The notes beneath the pieces were generated by a model. It searched no databases. It was not told the origin of the DNA and saw only the letters and a list, made by a program, of their open reading frames with translations. A stretch of DNA of 64,000 bases. Origin: Symsagittifera roscoffensis (Eukaryota; Xenacoelomorpha; Acoela; Convolutidae). Location: the NCBI RefSeq assembly GCF_963678635.1, contig NC_087070.1, positions 19,375,318 to 19,439,317 on the forward strand. Reading direction: 5' to 3'. A program made the position numbers and the translations under genes. Position 1 is the stretch's first letter; the number at the start of each line of letters is the position of its first letter. This document shows, piece after piece, positions 34,228-46,200 of this stretch.

Positions 34228-37200
34228 GTTAGTTCAGATTGTCATTTTTGGTTTTGATGACATATGAAGTGAGTGACATATGAGCTTAAAATGAATGGTT
34301 CGCGAGCAAGGGGATTGCTTTTTTGTGGGATTGCTTCAACTACCGCATCCCTCATCGCAGAAGAGTGGAGGTTATTCGTTACGTCCCCTCAATCGAAAGG
34401 TCGGAAGTTTGAGGCCCACCACGATCCATGCTCATTGCTTGAAGATGAGACAACAATACCCAGCCCAGAAAAATACCCAAAAAAATATCGTGCTTCCTGA
34501 TAAAGGAAAATCAATCAACCCTCCATCACATCTGGCTGTCGTCCGTCTGTTCGTTTTATTGGTTAAGTTCCGGTAGCACGGGTTCTTGTTGAAAGTTCAG
34601 CTTTTTTATAAGTTCTTGATACTATTTCTAAATCACCATCGATGTAGGTAAATCAGTTGAACGGTTTTAAGTACGGAATTTAATTTTGAAAAATTTCCGC
34701 ATTTTTTTTGAAAAATTAGTCTTTTTTTCAAAAATTGTGCGAAGTTGTTTACTCCGTCCATTAAAAAGCGCGGAGTAATTACCTATGCAATGATTCTGCT
34801 GGCGATGAGTAAGTGGTATCAGTTTGGGTCTTAGACTTATTCTTGTAAACAACATGTCCAACAAAATCACTGAATGATTTTCTCAAATCTGCACTTTCGT
34901 CAACCAACCGACATTTTTTTGAGCAAGTTTGCATTTCAAATACCCGATATATTCAATAGTTTTTTTAAATATTTGGTTTAAATTTACTAATTCCGATTTG
35001 GTATAATTTCATTTTTTTCGGTTTCTACATGGTCAGCTTAGTTGTATCATACTTCAGCGTCAGATGAGCGAAACAAAATGCCGATGCATGTGTATTTTGA
35101 AGGGGTAATTTCACAACTTTCGAAAATTTTTCATGAAAACAATTTTTTGGGGCTCAATGGGTGTCTGCTCAAAAATCGTCGACTTTTGTACCGCTTTGTT
35201 TCGATGCAAGTGTACTTTCAATTGTGTTATTTGGTATGGTTTTATTACGAAAAAAAGTGAAATTTATTCATGAATACTAAATGAACATTTTGGTAGATCT
35301 TGCTTTTCTTGACATTGCCCGCACTCAGTAAAAAGAAAAATAATCGATTATATTATAATTATAATCGTATTTTTAGCAAAATTATAATTAATTATAAGCG
35401 CCAATTTTGGATGTTAAAACGATTTATAATCCATTTTAATGATAAAATTTTTGGTGACAATTTAATAAGTTATAATCAATTATAATTGAATATAATTTTT
35501 CCGAAAATCTCTTGCTATCTCTTATATTCTCTTATAATCTATAAGAATCTATTATAATAGATTATAATCCCTTTTTCTATCAAAATAATATTTTACAAGA
35601 AAAATGAAATATAATTTATTATAATTTAGCTATTCTGCATGAAAACACAGTAAAAATCAGTATGAAGTAAGAAATAAGTAAACCAGGGGCGGATATGAGA
35701 TTTTCTCGAAGGGTGGAGGCGGATTTCCAAAAATTTAATCCACCTTTTTTTAGGTCACCAAATTGATTTTCCGAGCTCTCCCAAAGCATTTAAAAGACCC
35801 TATTTTGGCCAAATTTTGTGCACCGCAGGCAAACTTTTGAAGAAACAGGCCAAAAACGGCGCGCTACCCCTCAAAATTAGTTTTTATTGGCGCCAAAGGG
35901 TCCATCACCAAATATGGATTTCTCAAATCAGTACAAAGTACCCTATTGGGTAGGCAGGGGGTCAAATCCCTGAAAAAAGGCGTCCGCCCCCCCCCCGCCT
36001 AAATCCGTCCTTGCAGTAAACAGTAAGAAAAGAAACCAACTGAAAAGCACACAAAATAAAACGAAATGAAGCGATGACGTTTTTTGAATAAAAATAGATT
36101 ATAATCGATTAAAATGGATTATAATTCAATAAAATTTCAGAAATAATTTTTTCAAAAAATAATCGATTATGATGGGTGTTTTGTTTCGAAAAATAGTAAC
36201 ATTATAATCCATTTTTAATCGATGGTAATCTCTTTTTTTTGAAATTTATGGAGACTGACAATAAAAATCCCGTATAATCTATTATTTTGTCTTTTTACTG
36301 AGTGCGGGTGGGTATTTGTTTGAATATTTCAGTGGAATAAACATTACTGATTAATTGTTTTTTTTTCTCGAAATTGGGTTAATTTTTATCAGAAAAGTGG
36401 TTACCGCAATTAGCTTTCAAATTGAAAGGTCTTTAGGGTTATCTTTTTTTTCTGCAAAACTCAAAAGTTGAAAAACTTGTTTTAATGAATCTCTTAAGTG
36501 CATTGTACTTTTTACTGTCTGGTGGCTATATTATAATAATTCTTCCATTTTTTAGCCTCCTCAGTTATTAACAATGACCCCTTGTGCAAGTCACCCGAAC
36601 AGTGCAGTGTGAATGAGAATGAAGAAACAGACCACCCGTTGAGTGTAGCCAGCAACTCACAGTGGCAGCAATACTTCCAGGACAACACAGACCTGCTCCA
36701 ACAGATAGACAAAGACTGCCGCAGACTCTTTCCAGGTCATGTCTTAGAATGAGCGACAAATATATTTCAATTTTGAAGTAATCATTATTTCTATAGTTTT
36801 AAGAGGTAGCTGAATATTATTCAAACTGGAAGTGCTTGACAACAAGCGTTTCATTTATTTTTACAAAATACTTTTTTGATATTGATAGTCACCTTATAAT
36901 GATAATTCTATTTGAAATGAATATTTTGTCCGTGTGTTTTAAAAAAAATGATAAAGTTATGGATAGGCTGCACCAAAATGCCATCTATTCGAACAAATCA
37001 ACTGTTTGCAGACTATTCGTTCTTCCAAAAACCCACACCCTACCCAGCCTCTAGTTTCTGCTGCACGAGTGCAAATGGGGAGATGGGGTTGCGGGGATTA
37101 GAAGAGAGGCTGGAGATGGGAAGTGGTGGGGGTACTGTGTCTTATATGACTTTGAGGAAGAGAGTCGAGTGGGGAGTGTTCCAGGAGATCAAGGGATCAG

Positions 37201-40200
37201 CAAAGTAGACCAATTTCACATCAAATCAATTTTTATTATTACCAATTGGTTTATTGTTTGCTTTTTGCACGAAAGACGAAAAAAATTACTATTTTTAAGC
37301 AGAAACGCATTTAGGGGTGACGCTCCACTCGCCGTTCAATTAGCCCTATTTTTCATACTATTTTGGGACATCCATTAAACCAGTCCTTGCAAGTTTGTAA
37401 CGGCGTCTTTGACGCCAGTGTACACTTATCCGGAACAAGAGAGTGTGCGCCTAATAAATGCTTTTTTTGTTGGAAGTTTGGCTTGTTAACCTTATTTCCT
37501 CAAAAATTAGCCTATAAATTGACTATTTTTTTCCAAAAAAGTAGATGAAAAGGAGCCTCGCAGGATAATACTAGATGCCCGATAATCCTAGTTAGTATTG
37601 TTTTGTCTAGGAATGGAATCAGCACACATGACTCCCCCGAGCGACTGGTGGAGAGCTACTCTCTGGGGGAGGAGGCAGAGGTGCACTGGGAGGTGGTGGA
37701 ACGCATTCTCTTCATATACGCCAAACTAAATAAAGCCACCGGATATGTACAGGTTAGAAGAGAAGTTTGTAGTTGTAGTAAGTTGTGATAATTTCGGATG
37801 TACAAATCAATTGAAAAGAGCAATCTGTCAATTCTGCATCCAAATAGGAAATTTTAGGAATTTTCTTGAAAGGTTTTCACCAAAAAATGACGTTATTTGT
37901 TCACCTTATAAATTAATTTATATTTAGCGATGCAGGGGCGGATTTAGGGGGGGGGGCGTCCGCCCTTCCCCCCCCCCCCTCAGGGATTCGACCCCCTGCC
38001 GACCCAAAGGGTCCCCCCTTTGATACTTTTTCAGAAATCCATTTTTGGCCGACCGACCCTAAAATTTTTCTAAAGGCGCCTTTGGCGCCAATATATACTA
38101 ATTTTGAGGGGGAGCGCGCGCCAAAAAAACGCGATTTTTTTGTCAAAATTTTTCAAAAATTGCCCAAAAACGGCTTTTTTGACTGTTTTTTTCAAAAATT
38201 TGCCTGCGGCGCACAAAATTTAGCCAAAGTAGGGCCAAAACAGTGCTTTGAGAGAGCTCGAAAAATCAATTTGGTCGACCTAAAAAAAAAAAAAGGTCGT
38301 CAAAATTTTTTGAAAATCCGCCCCCCCCCCCTCTCGAGAAAATCCTAGATCCGCCCCTGTAGCGATGTCAAATAGCATGATTTCTCTTTAAATTAAACGA
38401 ATGACAAAATTATGCAGGTGAAATGGGTAAAAAGGTGGTTTTCCAGCGCAATTTTATAGAATAAGAGAGCTAATAATATCCTAGAACTTTCAAGTATTCT
38501 GAAAACAGGAAAATTCTAGCTAGTTTTTAGAAAAATTCCTCAAGCAAGGTCATTGTAATTAACTTTCATGTGATGGCTAATTAGCCTTGAAAAACTTTTG
38601 ACCTTCTTTTTGGTTGAAGCTTTTGAAAACCAGCTTGAACAATAACAAGACTGCTCTGCTCATATATCAGGGCAAAGCTCTGGATATGCTGACCGCCACT
38701 TGAAGCGGAAGAAAAAGCAAGTTTTGTCTAAAAAAACTGATCAAGTATCCGAAATTAACTGAATAACTGAATATATTTTTTTCCATTTTGTCTTATTTTT
38801 GTCCCTTTATATTGAGTGTCTCGTATTGTTTTAATAAAAGCAAGATGTTAACCTCAATTTATTATGGAATAGTTTAATTCTTCGTTATAAGAACTCAACG
38901 TATCTCGCGCTAATTATCACAAATTAGGCATTTAAACCCTCATGTTTTCGCAGGTGATTTTTTTAAGTGTAAAAGAACGATTTGATTTTCTTTAAGATAG
39001 GTCTTCATGATTTTTTTTGCAAGATAAAGTCTTAAAATTTGTTCTACCTCAATTTTGATTTTTGCGGGTTGATTTATGATTTTTTTAGTTTTTTTTTCAT
39101 TTTCTTGTTAAGTGAAGGCAAACTCCACTATCGAACAGCAAAAGTGAAAAGATCCCAAAATGTGAATGGCTTTTTTTTAAAATGGGACTTCGGTTTTCTG
39201 AATTCCTGGAGAAATAAAGAAAAAATACCTATAATCCAGCTTTCTCAAAATAGGATAAGTTTGTTAAAAATATGCCAATAATAATCAGTATTTGAAGTTC
39301 AGCGTGATGTGTTTTTCTTCGAAAAAATGAAAAATTTCCAATCATTTTCTGTCGTTTTCCTTGTTATTTTATACTTTTCCAATTGTCTGTTGGCTATGTT
39401 TTTAATTTGAGCTCAGAAGAGATAATCTCCAGATTTTGTTTTTTAAATAATTTTATTTAAAAAGTCGAAAGTTAATAATTGATAAAAATAAAAAAGCCAC
39501 CCTTGCAAGTCGGAACGGAAAGAGTTAGTTTTTGTTGAAAATTGGGTGAAAACAGAAAATTCTTGAGAAACAGTTCAAGTGGTCCGATTAGCACAGCATT
39601 ACAAGTGTCATCATTTGAATTGCTTGTCGGAATTTTTTTGCGAATCAGTTAAAACCGTAAGAATGAATTTCAAGAAGTTCTTCATTCGAAGTGTTTCTGA
39701 AATTTTTTTTGGGAATCAGTTTCAGTCTTCAAATTAAACCTGATCGAAATCCGAAGATTCACCGCTTATATCTTTTATTTAATTTATCGACCAACGTATG
39801 AAATTTCTGAAATAATTTTGACATTCAAATTTACAATAAATCGAAACACTTCTGTTTGCGTTTACCTTTGTGTCGGCATTTCATGTTTTATTTTGCTCTG
39901 AAAAATTACATGGCAAATCGTTGTTGAATGAAAAAATAAATTTTTTAAATTGTGTACTTGAAATTAGGCAAAAATGAAATTTTCATTTTTGCCTAATTTC
40001 AAGAACAATTGAAAATTTTTTCATTCAACAACGATTTGCCGTGTAATTTTTCAGAGCAAAAAAAAAACACCGACACAAAGGTAAACGCGCGAAAAGAACT
40101 GTTTCGATTTAATGTAAGTTTGAATGTCAGAATCAATTCAGAAATTTAATACGTTTTCCGATAAATTTGTTAAAAGCTATAAGAAGCTAGTCTGAAAACT

Positions 40201-43200
40201 TAACCTGTTTTATAGCTAATTTCAGTTGCCAAAATGAGTTGAATTAAATTTACTACTTCATAAGTTAAAAAGATTGCATCCGCTGTTTTTATTGCTTCCT
40301 AGTATTCCTTGGTCTAGCACATGTGAAATTATAATTAGTTAGCCTTCAATTATTCTTCTTTATTATTGAAGTTCCTGCTTATGAATTTTCGGGTTGTTTA
40401 TGATTCAAGGCTAATTTTCATTTTTTTTTCCTTGAATTTTGTATTAGCTTTTGTTGCCTTTTTTTGTTTCCAAAGGGAAGCTTCGCTTCTGCATTAAATT
40501 GATTTATTCCAACGTAACTCTAAGTAGTTGTCTTCAAACATGCCCAATTCATTAAGGTCCCTGAATATATTCAGGTTGGTAGAATCAAGATTGAGTAGCT
40601 GGAGACTAATAGTTACAAATTACATCGAGGGAAATAGCAGAGCATAAATTAGCAAGGCTTAAGAGCCCCCTAATTTATCACAAGCAACGCGGAAAAGTTC
40701 AGAAAAGGAGTTTCGTGCGCCATGTATGAACACGAAGCATGGTAATCAAGCCGAATGTACTGGTATTTAGTGTTGAAATAAGCTATAGGGCGTAATAGTA
40801 ATAGACTTGGAGTTAACTGGGTTCAGGTTTACCTTTTCACATTAGTTCATTTTATTAATCGATGATAGTTTGAAAAAAAAGAAAAATCTGCAACATAAAA
40901 TCTATAGGTTTTCACATGATTTTCTTTAAACTTTTCACGTTAATTCAGCTCAAAAGTATTTCCATAGTTAATGATTTTTCGCTCATTTTGAACCCAATTC
41001 GTGTATTCTTTCATGCTTTTATTCTGATATTCCCAAGAGAGTGTGTATTTCTTGAAGCAGTCTCTTTTTTGAAAGGTATGAATTAATATTGTCTGCTTCC
41101 TTTCTGCTTATGAGCCCCATGTGGTAGGATAAGATGCAAGATGAAAAAGGCATTTTGCGGGAGGGCAAATCAGAACGCAGTGAAATGATTCAAGTTTAAG
41201 ATATCATGTTTTGATGCTCTTGACAGAAATTGTTGGGAAGCGAACTATGCGCTCCCCAACTGCGTTTTTGTTTAGAAAACAGTACTATGCAATTAATTTG
41301 CAAAAATGCCGATAACTTCATTGTAGAAATAATTGGTATTTATGTCAATCGCCATAGCATTGAGGCTTGTGAGAGGGCGATTTGCAAAATGCTAAAGGTC
41401 AAAGCTATCCATCTGACAAGCTAACAATGCATTATGCAATGAATGATTGAATGGTAGTCATGAGTTGTGCATCATTCCATTATTGATGAAAAAAGTGACC
41501 GTTATATAAATTCGATCAATTGATGGGATTGGACGATTGATCCGACGTGAATGGAGCTCATAAAGGCTAGCGGTGGTGGAAAAAAGCTTTGAAGATATTG
41601 ACTCAATTCAATGCTGGAAATAGTTTTTGATCTCATATTTGGTTGTCGCTGAGAAATCGATGTGTTTAAAAACAGCATTCATGTTGTTTCTCAAACTGGT
41701 AGAGATCTCAACTTTCAGTACATTACAACCTTGTAACCTCTCAAAGGAAAAACGACCTAACTGGTACCAGTAGATGTGTTGTAGCTAAAACAGCCGAGAT
41801 TTATTTTTATAATTTTGAGAACAAAATGTCGAACTGGCTTAAAAGGTTCACCGAAATCATGAGAATTTTTTAAATGCAAGGAGTCTATAATTTTTTGGTG
41901 AACCATATTGATAATATCACATCTATTTGTGCTTGACAGGCAAATAGGCAAATTAATTTATGAAGTAGGATCTATGAATATGTAAGTTTTTATGCTAGCG
42001 GGTATCTAGTGTGTATTAGTAAGAACCTCCTTTTTTCTAACCTAACTCGCAAAAAAAAGTGTTCATCAAAAGTGTGCACTTGTGTACCTTTTTGCTATAA
42101 TCACGGTCTGTAGCATTGGAAATTTCAAAGCATTTGTTGTCGGCTTTTTTGTGGCTAGTGTTTGTAATGGACTAATCGTCCGTGGCTGAGTGGTTAGCGC
42201 GTGAGACTCATAATTTCTAGGTCGCAGGTTTGAGTCCGAGACGTCGCCGAGTTTTTACAAATTCGAGGCTTATTTGTACTTTTCTTATTGCCCTTTTGAG
42301 AACTCTAGTGCTGCTTTTTGTCATTTTCCCGCTAGTGTTTGCGAAGCGCATCTTCCCTTCTGTGTTAGAATCATTCCGGTAAAATTGCCGCATTGTAAAG
42401 GGGTTGATTTGAATTTAATCAGTTTAAGTGATCGAACATCTAATTTCAAATATCACATCCTCCTGTTACAAGAGTAGATTCGTTACTCTGTCGAAAATAG
42501 GTCTATTCCTGCCCGTTTGATCAGTCACTCATAGGGACGGAGCTTTAATAGGTACGGGTACCATCGGCATGTTTTTGACCCCTTCACTTACCATAGGCTC
42601 TTTTTTGCACTACCTTCTGACTAAATTTTGCTTTGCACCTTCGAGAATGTTCTAAAGGCAACTTTTTACTGTTGTAGGGAATGAATGAGCTATTGGGTCC
42701 GATCTACCACGTGTTCGCCACTTCTAAGAGGAGAGAGTGGGCTGCGTGGGCGGAGGCAGACGCTTTCTTCTGTTTCGTCAGTCTCATGTCCGAGAACAGA
42801 GACGTCTACACCAAGAGTCTAGATAACTCTGCCGACGGTATAGAGGGAAAGTTCAAACAGCTCAACCAGGCTAGCCAGCTCACTTATTGTATCTTCTCGA
42901 AGTCTCCTAAATCGCTAAAAATGCTTTTTTGAAATTTAGAGTAAACTGCTTGCAAAGGCGCATTTGAAATCATTTTTGAGTTGTTTGGTCAACTTGGGTT
43001 TTTTCAATAGCATTAAAGGAATCTGAATGATAAAATGGTCGATAATATTAAAGGGAAGTTTCAGTTCCTGATACCGACATAGAAAAAAGTTATTTGAAAA
43101 CGATCTATTTTTCGAATACATTTTCTGATTTGATTGGCTCCCCTGTTACAGGAAATCTACTTTTCTAATTCTTCTTTCTTGATCCAGGTTCTAAAGACGT

Positions 43201-46200
43201 TAGATTGGGACTTGTACATATCCCTACATAGACAGCAGATCCACCCGCAGTTCTACGCCTTCCGCTGGCTCAGTCTCCTCTTCGCCCAGGAGTTCCACCT
43301 ACCAGACATAGAGAGACTGTGGGACACTCTGTTCGCAGACCCAGACAGGTTCTTCTACTCCATAGTTGTCGCAGTGGCCATGCTGCATACAGAGAGAAAC
43401 ACCATTCTACAGGTGAGAATAGCGATCAAAAATTAAATTAAATTAAATATTTCTTCGGCAAAATAGAAAAATATAATCAATTGTCATTAAGTTCATCCTA
43501 AAATCTGAGGTAAGTCTAAAAAGTATTGCAATTACCTAACGAGAGACTGCCCTTTGAAGGATTTCAAATAGATGTAAAATATGATTGAAAAACACCAGAA
43601 AATGTAATTGCTATTTCCACACATGCAAGGAATGAATCTGAGTTGCAAGAACAACAAAAACAGTCAACTAGCGTTTAATAATATTCTCGTATGACTTATC
43701 TTAAGTTTAAATTTTAACATCAAAAATGTCATCCACTGGCTATAAATTAGGAAACAAAAACCACCAAACTACAGCACTTTGGCAGTTTAAAGAAATGTTA
43801 TTCGGAACAGATTACAGTCTATGAGCTGAGCATTAAACTCTAAAATAGTGTTTTTAAAATTATGAACATAATTTTGAATGGCAGTATTGTTTACACTAGC
43901 GTCAGCTTAGTGTAATATTAAGAAACTTCTTTTTTTATAACCTAAGTGTCAAATATTGATGCTTTTTTTGGAGGCATTTTTACAACTTTTTGATAGCATG
44001 TGCTTTGGCATTCGAATAGTAATTAGTTAACACAGTTGATGCATTTTTAATTCATCAAATGAGCCGAAAAAAGCTAATTGTTTCAAACAATATAATCATA
44101 AAAACTCGATTTCAGAAATTTTCTAACTCATTATATCTCGCAATTTTTTGAAATGCATAATTCATACATAATGTGGCGTTATGCTTTGCGATTTGTTACA
44201 TGCTAAGTTAGTGTGGATGACTTCAGTTTGTTATATTCCAAATAATTACTTGCAAAAGTGTGTCTATTTGTATTTGGTGCGTTTTTTGTTGAATGGCATT
44301 GACAATTAATTATCATATGTAGCTATTTAATTCATGACTAGAGTTTGTCGGTGGCTAAGCGTGAGTGGTTAGTTCGTGAGAATCTGAATCTCTTTATTGC
44401 AGTAGGTCGCAGATCGAATCCTAGCCTAGCCAAATTTTTGTTAAATTGAGGTTTATTTCTATTTTTTCTTATTGACCTTCCTAGAGCTGCTTTTTGTCGT
44501 GTTCTCATTAGTGTTTGCGAAGCGAAGCTTCGCCTCTGTGAAAAAAAATGATATTGCCATTCAGAATTACATTCATACTTTAAAAAGACTGTTTTAGAGT
44601 TTGATGATCTGTTCATAGACTGTATTTTCTAAATTTATATTGAATAAACATTGCTTTAAATTGCCTAAATGCTGTGTCTTGCTGGTGTTTGTTTCCTAAT
44701 TTATAGCCTGTGGATGATAGTTTTGATACTAATTCAAAGTAAAGATAATTCATGAGAACTTTATTAGTAGCTATTTGACTATTTTGTTGTTTTTGCAACT
44801 CAAGTTCCCTCCTTGCAGGTGTGGAAATAGCAATTATTTTTTCTAGTGTATTTAAGATTACGTTTTCTGGTGTACATTTTCTGGATCAGGTAATCGCAGG
44901 TTTTCCTACTGTTTGCAGAAACAACAATAGTTTATATATTTTAGAAATTTCGACCAACAATGTTATGATGGGGTTAAAAGTGTCATAAGTCATGAAAGAG
45001 TTAATACTAAGAGACGTGAATTTGGAGAATTTTAAGCTCACGAAGTCAAAATATTCCTATTATTTTTTTAAAAGTCGATTAGCGTTGTGAAGGATCTTAT
45101 ATGCCTTCATAATTTTTTGTTTGGTTTTTTCACGAAAAGGAATTTGGTTCACGCACAAATTTGATTTTTCTGCGGTTTGACCTTTGATTTATTTCTAAGT
45201 TGAGTTCATTTCCTTTTAGAAAAGTAAGGCAAACTCTACTATCGAATAGTAAGTTGTAAAGGTCACGGTAAAAGTCACGATTTTAATTTTCAGATTTTTC
45301 AGCTGAATAGAAATTAATCTATTGATTCAGTTTTCTTAATTTGGGTTAATTTTATCAATTAAGTACCAATCATAAAATGTTTTTGAAAGTCGTAGAGCTT
45401 TAAGGACATAATTTTTCTTTAAATTCGAAAATTCTTTAAAAAACAATATTTTAGTTTTATTGATTTTTTCGAACTGTCTGTTGGCTATGTTTGTAAATGA
45501 AGAGAACGAAGTGTTTTTCATTTATTTAGGTCGTAACAATTTGAGGACAATTAAAATCATTTCTCGAAATTCACATGATATATGTTTTTTGTTGATAGGT
45601 TGAAAAAATGTCGATATATTTCTTTGGGTTTTCTCGTTCTTTTAAAATTTTCCAATCATCTGTTAGCTATGTTATACAATTGAGCGACGCACAATTTGAC
45701 ATGGTGTGTTTTGCTCTCTCTGTTTCTTTGCTCTGTCATAGTTTCCTTTCTTAGCGATTTCACGGCTTTCCAAAAATGAGACTAACACCATTCTACATAT
45801 GCGTTATGGCAGGGCAAAGTACATATTTGAAACATGTTTTGGTCAACTGCAGCTGAATGGCATCGTTTGATTGAGTTTGAATGTTAAACTGCATAATTAC
45901 TTGATCACAATATACATGTTCAAGTTTTTTGCCATAAGAGTTTTGGTGCACCTAGTTCTCGAAGATACGATTTTGCTTTCACGTGATCCCGTTGATGACC
46001 ACTCCTCACTCTGGAAAGTGCCCTTGACCTAGTAAATGACGCTCTTATAAAGTGGGGTTATAAAGTCACATGAGAAATTAATTTTTTGGTAAATACTGGA
46101 TACTGAATTGGCTACAAATGTTCAATCGAAACAATATTTTGTTTTCTGTACATTTTATTGTTTTTGGCACTGGAAGCGACTTGATCACCAAATCGGAGTA

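Noticed and set aside
38082-38348. 88-codon open frame
   Set aside because: Lies wholly inside the hAT MITE and has no transposase motif.
42175-42250. Methionine tRNA gene
   Set aside because: A and B boxes and a CTCATAA loop are present, but acceptor and T stems do not pair, and a second copy with the same tail lies at 44336, so it is a SINE.
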